Assembly (NCBI GenBank): GCA_016840125.1 | Contig: JAEOSY010000103.1 | Coordinates: 1 to 12,511, forward strand | Origin: Candidatus Helarchaeota archaeon | GTDB taxonomy: Archaea > Asgardarchaeota > Lokiarchaeia > Helarchaeales > HEL-GB-A | Length of the DNA stretch: 12,511 bases | Direction: 5' to 3' | Shown: piece after piece, positions 6,258-12,511 of the stretch | Layout: each line of letters opens with the position of its first letter | Numbering within the stretch: position 1 is the stretch's first letter | Translations under genes and position numbers: made by a program | The notes under the pieces: generated by a model | The model's database searches: none | What the model was told of the DNA's origin: nothing | What the model saw: the letters and a program-made list of their open reading frames with translations, nothing else

Positions 6258-8102
6258 ATGGGAAAGACAAAACCCATAAAACAAGTAGATATGGACCAAG
6301 AGTTCCTGAAAACGCCTTGGACCGATGTAGTTGACGAAAACAATCCTCTACCGGAATATCCCAGACCCCAAATGCGTAGAGAACGATGGTTAAATCTGAA
6401 TGGAATGTGGGAATATAAAATAGAAGAAAAAGAAATGGAAACCCTAATGGAGTTTGATGGTCCAATCTTGGTCCCTTTTTGTGTAGAGTCCTATTTATCA
6501 AGAGTTGGGCAAATGCTCAATCCAGAAGAAACCCTCTGGTATCACAAAACCTTTATTATTCCAGAAGAATGGGAAGGATCCGACATTTTATTACATTTTG
6601 GGGCATCGGATTGGGAAACCAAGGTGTATGTAAATAATTTTGAAGCTGGAATTCATCGAGGGGGTTATTTACCATTTTCCTTTAATATTACAGAATATGT
6701 CAAATCGGGAGAGGTCGACCTGTTGGTTTCAGTCAGGGATTCTACAAATTCGGAGAACCATCAGTACGGAAAACAATCTTTAAATCCGGGAGGAATTTTT
6801 TATACCCCATGTAGTGGGATATGGCAAACTGTTTGGTTGGAGCCCGTCCCTAAAAATGGAATTAAATCTCTGAAGATAAATCCGGATATAGATAATATCT
6901 CAGTTCGTATCCAGATAGAACTATTTAATGCTGATAAAAAAGGTCTGCAGATTGGGATCGATAGCAAAGCTGGAGGTCTCGGTTATTCTGCGGAATTCAG
7001 CGATAGTCCGGTAACCCTGAAGCTTACTAATCTCCATCTCTGGACACTGGATGACCCCTTTTTGTATGATTTGACAGTGAATTTGTCTAAGAATGGTACG
7101 CTAGTAGATTCTGTGAATTCTTATTTTGCCATGCGTAAATTTAGCACAGGAAAAGATGAGAAAGGAATTACCAGGTTACTGTTAAATAATAAACCAATTT
7201 TTCAACTTGGTCCATTAGATCAAGGTTATTGGCCTGATGGAAATTATACCGCACCAACTGACGAGGCTTTGCGGTTTGATATTGAGTTCGCTAAAAAGTT
7301 AGGTTTTAATATGATTCGGAAGCACGTCAAAGTCGAACCTGCAAGGTGGTATTATCACTGTGATAAATTAGGGATGATAGTGTGGCAGGATATGGTCTCC
7401 GGGGGGAAAACGGGATTTAATCGGAGACAACTCATGAAAGTAATTCTCAGAGGATATTATAAAGGTAAAGATACTACACCCAAACAATACAAACGTACTG
7501 GACGTGATGATCCTGAGATACGGGAAGAGTTTGAAGCTGAATTAAAAGAAATGATCGATTATCTTTATAATTTTCCTTGTATCGGAGTGTGGGTCATCTT
7601 TAATGAGGGATGGGGACAATATGATTCAGATAGAATCGCAAAATGGGTAAAACAATACGATCCCTCACGGCTCATTGATGCGACCAGCGGTTTCGATCTT
7701 ACTGAAACCGGAGATATTCGATCCTGGCATATTTATATCCGTAAATTGAGCTTTTTTGAGAACCCCAATAAGTTTCCGGATTACGCCATCGCAATCAGTG
7801 AGTGTGGTGGGTATAAATTGACTGTCCCGGATCATGTTTGGAACGAAGGGATCTCATTTGGGTATGGGGGAGTTAAAGATAGAGATAAACTAACCGTTAA
7901 ATATGCAAAACTAATGATTAAGCAAGCGTTACCAATGGTTACAAAAGGACTGAGTGCTTTAATATATACACAAATTAGTGACGTTGAGACAGAATTGAAT
8001 GGTCTCATCACATATGATAGGAAAATAGAAAAATTAGATGTCGATACGACGAGGAAAGCAAATTTGAAATTAATTCAGACTCTTGAGGAACAAGAGGATT
8101 GA
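6258..8102 (+). CDS. GH2 family glycoside hydrolase (beta-galactosidase/glucuronidase type)
   Basis: 614 residues with the three-domain GH2 core: a jelly-roll sugar-binding domain (~35-200; RRERWLNLNGMWEYKI, GASDWETKVYVN), an immunoglobulin-like domain (~205-310), and a TIM barrel (~320-600). The acid/base is Glu 450 in IFNEGWGQ and the nucleophile is Glu 515 in AISECGGY, so it should be a retaining beta-glycosidase. The late segment TQISDVETELNGLITYDRK is like the many GH2 enzymes annotated as beta-galactosidase; I do not see the NxK glucuronide motif near the end. Sugar specificity stays open. There is no signal peptide, so it acts in the cytoplasm on imported sugars, yet no transporter lies nearby. 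AGGAG (6243-6247) is ten bases before the ATG. It is a lone gene, convergent with the DUF166 gene; acquisition by transfer is plausible but unproven. Confidence 0.9.
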   Translation: MGKTKPIKQVDMDQEFLKTPWTDVVDENNPLPEYPRPQMRRERWLNLNGMWEYKIEEKEMETLMEFDGPILVPFCVESYLSRVGQMLNPEETLWYHKTFIIPEEWEGSDILLHFGASDWETKVYVNNFEAGIHRGGYLPFSFNITEYVKSGEVDLLVSVRDSTNSENHQYGKQSLNPGGIFYTPCSGIWQTVWLEPVPKNGIKSLKINPDIDNISVRIQIELFNADKKGLQIGIDSKAGGLGYSAEFSDSPVTLKLTNLHLWTLDDPFLYDLTVNLSKNGTLVDSVNSYFAMRKFSTGKDEKGITRLLLNNKPIFQLGPLDQGYWPDGNYTAPTDEALRFDIEFAKKLGFNMIRKHVKVEPARWYYHCDKLGMIVWQDMVSGGKTGFNRRQLMKVILRGYYKGKDTTPKQYKRTGRDDPEIREEFEAELKEMIDYLYNFPCIGVWVIFNEGWGQYDSDRIAKWVKQYDPSRLIDATSGFDLTETGDIRSWHIYIRKLSFFENPNKFPDYAIAISECGGYKLTVPDHVWNEGISFGYGGVKDRDKLTVKYAKLMIKQALPMVTKGLSALIYTQISDVETELNGLITYDRKIEKLDVDTTRKANLKLIQTLEEQED

Positions 8103-8145
8103 AGGCTAGTTAGCAATCAATGAAACAATAGTTAAAAGAAATGGA

Positions 8146-8952
8146 TTAAGGGGTAGCACAGCAGACATTCTTTATGACATTAAACGCTTTACGATTCCCT
8201 TTACTTCGCCAAACAGCATCGTAGATGGAGTAACGATGAATGTAGCCACCAAGATGGAGGGGGGTGTCCTTCAAGACGGGATCAGTTTCCATACTCGCGT
8301 TGCAAGGGTATGAATGATGGTACTTGGAAATTTTTTCTTCTAATTGATCAAGGGTTTCTGAGAACCGGATCAATTGCCGAACGACATAAAACATGCAGCC
8401 ACATGGGGAAGTGTTTATCACACGCCCGCCTTTAAATTTATCATTTCGGATATCGAGCTCGACGATGGGTTTACCTATTCTAAAAAAGTCTATAAATTCA
8501 TCAACAAATCGATTTCCACATTTATCTAATGAGCAGAATGGGCGAGGGAATGCATATTGAATGTTATAATCATCAAGCTCAGATTCAACTTGCTTTTGAA
8601 GGCCAAAAGGTACCCACTTCCCATTCTCCACGGGGACAATCATACCTTTAACACTATATTCGTGAGCGAGTTCTGGCAAGCCTGTCAGGAGATCGGGATG
8701 GATCCCCAGCACCAAAAAACCATCAACTTCGGGGATAGAAGAGGGTAAGTATTTCTCAGGTTCTTCGATCATGTCGGGCAGCCCTTCAGCAGGGAATTGA
8801 TGCACACCCATAATATCATTGGAGTGCGATGGAAAGTCTAAGCGACAATCATCACAATAGGGATCACAAGAGGTACAAAATTTATTATAATTAAGGATAT
8901 TCCCCACAAATTGTTCTGCTACTGGATCCTGAAAGAATACGAACAATTTCAT
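8146..8952 (-). CDS. DUF166 family protein, cysteine-rich
   Basis: 268 residues, soluble. It matches the archaeal DUF166 family: AFPRPFCSLDKC (~134-145), IDFFRIGKPIVELDI, RVINTSPCGCMFYVV (Cys 184, 186), YHHSYPCNASMETDP (Cys 217) and KDTPLHLGGYIHRYS. I recall this family being loosely labelled thymidylate-synthase related, which I do not rely on. Eleven cysteines are present, including CTSCDPYCDDC (26-36), which could hold zinc or an iron-sulfur cluster, and a CC pair near the end. The ribosome binding site AGGTGA overlaps the stop codon of the ferredoxin-like gene, so the two are translationally coupled. It is the last gene of the minus-strand cluster with UbiD and aconitase X. Function is unknown; a metal or redox role is inferred from the cysteines. 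Confidence 0.85.
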   Translation of the reverse strand: MKLFVFFQDPVAEQFVGNILNYNKFCTSCDPYCDDCRLDFPSHSNDIMGVHQFPAEGLPDMIEEPEKYLPSSIPEVDGFLVLGIHPDLLTGLPELAHEYSVKGMIVPVENGKWVPFGLQKQVESELDDYNIQYAFPRPFCSLDKCGNRFVDEFIDFFRIGKPIVELDIRNDKFKGGRVINTSPCGCMFYVVRQLIRFSETLDQLEEKISKYHHSYPCNASMETDPVLKDTPLHLGGYIHRYSIYDAVWRSKGNRKAFNVIKNVCCATP

Positions 8953-8958
8953 TATGTT

Positions 8959-8964
8959 TCACCT
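8959..8964 (-). promoter_or_regulatory. Ribosome binding site of the DUF166 gene overlapping the upstream stop
   Basis: AGGTGA on the minus strand includes the TGA stop (8959-8961) of the ferredoxin-like gene and lies six bases before the DUF166 ATG at 8952. The arrangement implies that ribosomes finishing the first gene can reinitiate on the second. Confidence 0.75.
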
Positions 8965-9726
8965 AGTTAATTTTTCGCCTTTTATCCCAATTATTACTTC
9001 TTCAATTGGAAGTGAGCTTCCCGCTTGCTTTGCGGCTTCTTTTACTAGAAAAACAAGCCCCCCGCAACAGGGGACTTGCATCCTTACCACTTGTATACTT
9101 TTGGGTTGGTTAGTTTTAATGATAGAGGCAATTTTTGACGTATAATTTTGGGTGTCATCGAGTTTAGGGCAGCAAATAGCGATTGCCTTATCCTTGATGA
9201 AGTCTTGGTGAAGATTTGGATAGGCGAATGGAACACAATCTGCCACAAAAACAAGGTCTGCATTTATAAAATATGGTGCAGAGGGAGGCACTAAATGTAA
9301 TTGCACGGGCCATTGGCTGAGTTGTGACTGAGATCGGACAGTCACACTTGGAATTTCCTCAGATTGTGCCCACTGAAGAGTTCTGGAACCAGGACAACCA
9401 CCAGCCGGGGAGGCACATTCATGATTATGCTGTGCAGGGGTTCCAGTTCCACGTAGCTCTGGAGCAGCCGTCTTAGCATGCGCCATTGCGGCTTCTTCAT
9501 CGAAGGGGTCAGCTTCACGTTCTATTATACTTAAGGCGCCTGTTGGGCAGGTTCCTAAACATGCTCCTAATCCGTCACAGTAGATTTCCTTAACCATTCG
9601 CGCCTTTTTCCCATTAGGAGTATCAACTAGTTGTAAAGCTTGTTCTGCACAATCAGGAACGCAACTTCCACATCCGTTACACAATTCCTCATTAATTTTG
9701 ACTATTTTGCGCATTATTTTCGTCAT
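8959..9726 (-). CDS. Ferredoxin-like protein with 4Fe-4S domain and cysteine-rich C-terminal domain
   Basis: 255 residues. The N-terminus has a complete 4Fe-4S motif, CNGCGSCVPDC (Cys 16, 19, 22, 26). The second, CDGLGACLGTCP (Cys 50, 56, 60), has Leu where a cluster cysteine would be, as I recall in related proteins of anaerobes. A linker with HECASPAGGCPGS (Cys 104, 111) leads to a second domain: QWPVQLHLVPPSAPYF, ADLVFVADCVPFAY (Cys 164), CCPKLDD (185-186) and VPCCGGL (220-221). It is likely an electron carrier or redox/cluster-handling protein; partner unknown. ATG 9726 follows AGTGAT; ATG 9714 (MRKIVKINEEL) is also possible and lies 28 bases from a TATA-like box. It lies about 90 bases after aconitase X and is coupled to DUF166. 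Confidence 0.85.
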   Translation of the reverse strand: MTKIMRKIVKINEELCNGCGSCVPDCAEQALQLVDTPNGKKARMVKEIYCDGLGACLGTCPTGALSIIEREADPFDEEAAMAHAKTAAPELRGTGTPAQHNHECASPAGGCPGSRTLQWAQSEEIPSVTVRSQSQLSQWPVQLHLVPPSAPYFINADLVFVADCVPFAYPNLHQDFIKDKAIAICCPKLDDTQNYTSKIASIIKTNQPKSIQVVRMQVPCCGGLVFLVKEAAKQAGSSLPIEEVIIGIKGEKLTR

Positions 9727-9737
9727 TTTAATCACTA

Positions 9738-9746
9738 ATATATATG
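9738..9746 (-). promoter_or_regulatory. Candidate internal TATA box before the ferredoxin-like gene
   Basis: CATATATAT on the minus strand is centred 28 bases before the second possible start, ATG 9714, and only 16 bases before ATG 9726. If active it would give a leaderless ferredoxin-DUF166 transcript independent of the mevalonate genes. The 90-base gap to aconitase X, including a six-T run (9790-9795), leaves room for this. Confidence 0.3.
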
Positions 9747-9816
9747 CTTAACACTGTTATAGAACTTGTGGCGAACATGTTTGTACTCCAAAAAAGTTTC
9801 CAGAAGAAGAGTGGTG

Positions 9817-11271
9817 TTATTCTGAATATAGTTGGATGAATTCTGGAAGCGAGTTGAAAACGACATCGCACTTAGAGAAGAGGGGTAAATACTTTGCAGC
9901 TTTTGCGGAGTCAGTTCCAATGATAGAATACTCGAGTGTTTCTATAGGGGAGACAACAACACAGCAATCAGAAAAAATGTGAATATTCAACTTTTTAAGA
10001 TTAGAAAGTAGATTCTGCTTTTTTAGTTTCGCCTTAAAATCTCTAGCCGTAGAGATCCATACAGGAATTTGAAAAATTTTTCCTTCAACTTGTGTGAGGA
10101 GGTTTCGCATTTCATCTTCATTCAGATGAGGACATCCAATAGATATCAAATCGGGAGTTTTAGAAGTTGTATTGAGCTCTTGATAAACCCATTTCAGATC
10201 TTCGGATGTGAAGGCAACTGTTTTTTTAATGGAGTTTGTCGATTTAGGTTTCATATGAGGAATGTCTTCGATGAAGAAAAGGGGAATTGAGCCAGAAGCC
10301 GCGCCTGCGGCGGCTAAAGCTTTCAATTCAGTCTTGTTAGGGGAAGTCCCGCGATATAATGGTATATTGGAATTAAGACCGGCAAAATAGCCTAATGCGC
10401 CATAATCAGATCTTCCGCTTAATTCGCATTCCACTTGGATTTCAGTATCAGGAGTCCGATTATTATCTAGATGTAATCCGAAATTTGTAGTGAAGCCTGA
10501 TAAGGCAGAAATTAAGGTTTTAATTGCATTTTCGCGATTAGTTTTCACGTTCAAAACGGAATTTATGAAAGCAACGGCCGAGCTCTCACCAAAAGCGACA
10601 TGGGACCCCGATGGCAGTTCCACCAAATCGTATGGAATACAAGAAACGCTTAACGTTGCCCCCATTTTCTTAAATAAATTGATGATATAATTCTGTCTTG
10701 CAGCGAATTCACTTGAAATGCCTTGATCTTGCCAGTCTTCAAGATCCATTCCAGCGGGGTTAAGTGTTGTAGGCACTGCAAATTGAAGGTGCTTAGCTGA
10801 AAAGTATTCAAGAACCTTTATACCCCCCTCGCCGATAGTTTTATATGAAACACCTGCGATTTGGACTCGATCAAAAGGGATAAATCCCTCGGCACCTAGA
10901 ATTTCTGCCTCCTTAATTAGCAAATCCTGTAAAAATTGGGGTAAATGTGCAATTTTCTTTATTTCAGCTCCAGGTAATCTTTGGGGGGATTGATTTTCAA
11001 TCTCAATAGGAATATTGGCCAAAATGCACCCAGCAATGACATTCGTATCTGGTTCGCTCAGTACAATTTTAATAGGAGCTATCTCATTCTCCTTCAGCGC
11101 GATGAGAGTCATGATACCTACAGTGGAACCGGAACTTTTAGGAAAGTGTAGTTCGATCCCAGCGACGGATTCATTAAACAGGTCGTGTTTTTTATCAATA
11201 ATAACTCCAGTTTGCCGATTAATTCCATCAAGTAGAGAGATCGGTTGTGAAGTGGTAAGGATCCTAGTCAA
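9817..11271 (-). CDS. Single-chain aconitase X: phosphomevalonate dehydratase (small and large parts fused)
   Basis: 484 residues in two parts. Residues ~8-92 match the swivel or small subunit (DUF126): INRQTGVIIDKKHDLFNESV, PKSSGSTVGIMTL and IAPIKIVLSEPD. Residues ~105-484 match aconitase X (DUF521): SCIPYDL (Cys 211), SHVAFGESSAVAFINSV, KTNRE, LHLDNNR, IGCPHLNEDEM (Cys 380) and SDCCVVVSP (Cys 436/437). The three cysteine sites are the expected 4Fe-4S ligands. The archaeal enzyme dehydrates mevalonate 5-phosphate to trans-anhydromevalonate 5-phosphate. The adjacent UbiD decarboxylase supports this over cis-3-hydroxyproline dehydratase, the other known activity. The only workable start is TTG 11271, since a TAA lies in frame five codons before; it overlaps the UbiD stop by eight bases and GGCGA precedes it. 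Archaeal versions usually have separate subunits, so the fusion is notable. Confidence 0.87.
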   Translation of the reverse strand: MTRILTTSQPISLLDGINRQTGVIIDKKHDLFNESVAGIELHFPKSSGSTVGIMTLIALKENEIAPIKIVLSEPDTNVIAGCILANIPIEIENQSPQRLPGAEIKKIAHLPQFLQDLLIKEAEILGAEGFIPFDRVQIAGVSYKTIGEGGIKVLEYFSAKHLQFAVPTTLNPAGMDLEDWQDQGISSEFAARQNYIINLFKKMGATLSVSCIPYDLVELPSGSHVAFGESSAVAFINSVLNVKTNRENAIKTLISALSGFTTNFGLHLDNNRTPDTEIQVECELSGRSDYGALGYFAGLNSNIPLYRGTSPNKTELKALAAAGAASGSIPLFFIEDIPHMKPKSTNSIKKTVAFTSEDLKWVYQELNTTSKTPDLISIGCPHLNEDEMRNLLTQVEGKIFQIPVWISTARDFKAKLKKQNLLSNLKKLNIHIFSDCCVVVSPIETLEYSIIGTDSAKAAKYLPLFSKCDVVFNSLPEFIQLYSE

Positions 11272-12511
11272 GTTTTCGCCGGCTTAGCTTTAATTTTTTA
11301 AATTTTTGCTCATCAAAGGGAATTTTACCCTGAGCAAACGATTCTTTCCGGAATTCAAGGGGTTTGGTCGCATCAATTAATAATTTTGAACCGAGATCGT
11401 CATCAGCGCGGGGATCTAGCGAAGAGCCTTTAACATCAGTTAGGATGATGGGATTATTTTGATCGAATCGGGTATTGAGAGAAATTGCCTTCTGAACCTC
11501 GGACTCATTCGTCACATCAACTTCGTCATCAACCACAACGATCAACTTGGTAGAGTAATGGCCCTTTAGGGTCCCATCCAGAACTTTCTTGATATCAGCT
11601 TGGGATTTCTTTTTAATGGCAATAATCGTTTTCAACCAACCAAAACCATCAGGATTCAAATAAACGGATTGAATATCTACACCTTGCTTTTTTACTTCAT
11701 CATAAACGACAGGAACTCGAGGCAACCCCATTAAGAATTGGTGATCCTGACCTGCGGGTAATAGCGCGTGATATATATAGTCATCTTTGGCAATAATCTC
11801 ATCAATTTCCAAAATGGGTTCTTGCCGAACGATGTCATATTTTCCTGTGATATCAACGAAGGGCCCCTCGTCAGCGGTTTTATCATGTAATAATTTACCT
11901 TTGATGATAATTTCAGATTCTGGTAGCCCATTAATTAATTCTAATTGATCACCCTCAAGAGCTGCAGCAAGCTCCAACTCGTTCTCCAGCGGATCCAAGG
12001 AGGTAGCAGCAGCAATTTGCACAGAGGATGGAACACCAATACAAACATCAATGGGTAAATCTTCACCATGCTCTTTTGCATCCATAAACATAGTATAAAG
12101 GTGACGACGTACAATACGTAGAGTTACTTCGGTCTCATTTAAAACTAATATACGATGGGTAGAAACATTTGTTTGGGTATCTTTTTTGGCAATCAGCGCA
12201 TCACTGGTGATGTAAGATCCCGCGTCTTTTTCATAATGAGTTAAGATCGGAAGATCTAAGATGCTTATCTTCTTGGTTTTGAATGTTTGCTTTTTTTCAA
12301 CCAATTTGCCAAAGTTATACCGGGTTTTAAGGAAAAAAGGAATCCATTCGGAGAAATTTTTTAATCCCACAGAATTAGAAAAAAGTTTAGGAGAGGAATA
12401 TATGTTCCCAATCATGTTATAATTCTTGAAATAGACGGGCGTTCCGTCCAATTCTTTTAAAATGGCTGCAGCCTCGAATTTTAAATCCACTTCTTCATCG
12501 ATATGGATTGG
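11264..12511 (-). CDS. UbiD-family decarboxylase, probable anhydromevalonate phosphate decarboxylase (5' end outside window)
   Basis: The frame is open to the window edge and begins PIHIDEEVDLKFEAAAILKE, typical of UbiD proteins shortly after their start, so roughly 15-20 N-terminal residues are missing; the GTG at 12490 is internal. Of 415 visible residues, prenylated-FMN and metal positions fit: Asn 115 and Arg 120 in NVSTHR (the N-x4-R spacing of Fdc1), His 137, Glu 198 in LPESEI, and EGPFVDITGKYD (Glu 215, Asp 220). Later come VVVDDEVDVTN and NTRFDQ. UbiD enzymes decarboxylate unsaturated acids using prenylated FMN; in archaea one member converts trans-anhydromevalonate 5-phosphate to isopentenyl phosphate. 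The overlap with aconitase X, the preceding enzyme of that route, makes this the best assignment. Other UbiD substrates cannot be excluded from sequence alone. Confidence 0.88.
   Translation of the reverse strand, partial: PIHIDEEVDLKFEAAAILKELDGTPVYFKNYNMIGNIYSSPKLFSNSVGLKNFSEWIPFFLKTRYNFGKLVEKKQTFKTKKISILDLPILTHYEKDAGSYITSDALIAKKDTQTNVSTHRILVLNETEVTLRIVRRHLYTMFMDAKEHGEDLPIDVCIGVPSSVQIAAATSLDPLENELELAAALEGDQLELINGLPESEIIIKGKLLHDKTADEGPFVDITGKYDIVRQEPILEIDEIIAKDDYIYHALLPAGQDHQFLMGLPRVPVVYDEVKKQGVDIQSVYLNPDGFGWLKTIIAIKKKSQADIKKVLDGTLKGHYSTKLIVVVDDEVDVTNESEVQKAISLNTRFDQNNPIILTDVKGSSLDPRADDDLGSKLLIDATKPLEFRKESFAQGKIPFDEQKFKKLKLSRRKLD

Noticed and set aside
6258..8102. GH2 enzyme as a canonical beta-glucuronidase
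   Set aside because: The NxK motif expected late in the barrel was not found; the corresponding region reads TQISDVETELNGL, as in enzymes annotated beta-galactosidase. Specificity left open.
9735..9920. Minus-strand open frame of 61 codons between aconitase X and the ferredoxin-like gene
   Set aside because: Most of it overlaps the end of aconitase X in another frame; the product has no recognisable pattern and no proper start signal.
9817..11271. Aconitase X as cis-3-hydroxyproline dehydratase
   Set aside because: No proline racemase, ketimine reductase or amino acid transporter is nearby, whereas the overlapping UbiD gene fits the mevalonate route.
1..12511. CRISPR array, insertion sequence or toxin-antitoxin pair
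   Set aside because: No regularly spaced direct repeats, transposase-like protein, terminal inverted repeats or small paired toxin-like genes were seen anywhere in the window.

Overview
The window reads as AT-rich archaeal chromosome. Three things point to an archaeon: most starts are preceded by a GGTGA-type ribosome binding site, TATA-like boxes lie about 27 bases upstream of starts, and poly-T tracts follow stop codons. It also carries two consecutive enzymes of the modified (archaeal) mevalonate pathway. An uncultured lineage such as an Asgard archaeon is plausible, but this is inference; no marker gene fixes the lineage. Layout from left to right: the last 27 codons of an unknown plus-strand gene (1-84) converge on a small minus-strand GRAM/PH-like gene (139-597). 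Next is a minus-strand membrane pair (740-3438): an alpha/beta hydrolase fused to a polytopic membrane domain, then a polytopic membrane protein. Both membrane regions look like CPBP-type intramembrane proteases that have lost the catalytic glutamates. A minus-strand isocitrate/isopropylmalate dehydrogenase family gene (3487-4692) follows, with an unusual insertion in its cofactor loop. It is divergent from a plus-strand pair (4796-6183) that looks like the two halves of a DUF4140/DUF4139 protein split into two genes. A plus-strand cytosolic GH2 glycosidase (6258-8102) comes after a poly-T terminator. The right-hand third (8146-12511) is a minus-strand cluster, transcribed right to left: a UbiD-family decarboxylase cut by the window edge, a single-chain aconitase X with fused swivel and catalytic domains, a cysteine-rich ferredoxin-like protein, and a cysteine-rich DUF166 protein. 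The first pair corresponds to anhydromevalonate phosphate decarboxylase and phosphomevalonate dehydratase, which together turn mevalonate 5-phosphate into isopentenyl phosphate for archaeal lipid and isoprenoid synthesis. The two cysteine-rich genes overlap in their translation signals and may serve iron-sulfur or redox needs, but no direct link to the pathway can be read from the sequence. The most interesting items are this four-gene cluster with a fused dehydratase, the degenerate CPBP membrane pair, and the split DUF4139 operon. There is no CRISPR array, insertion sequence, rRNA gene or tRNA gene that I can see, and no intergenic stretch longer than about 130 bases.
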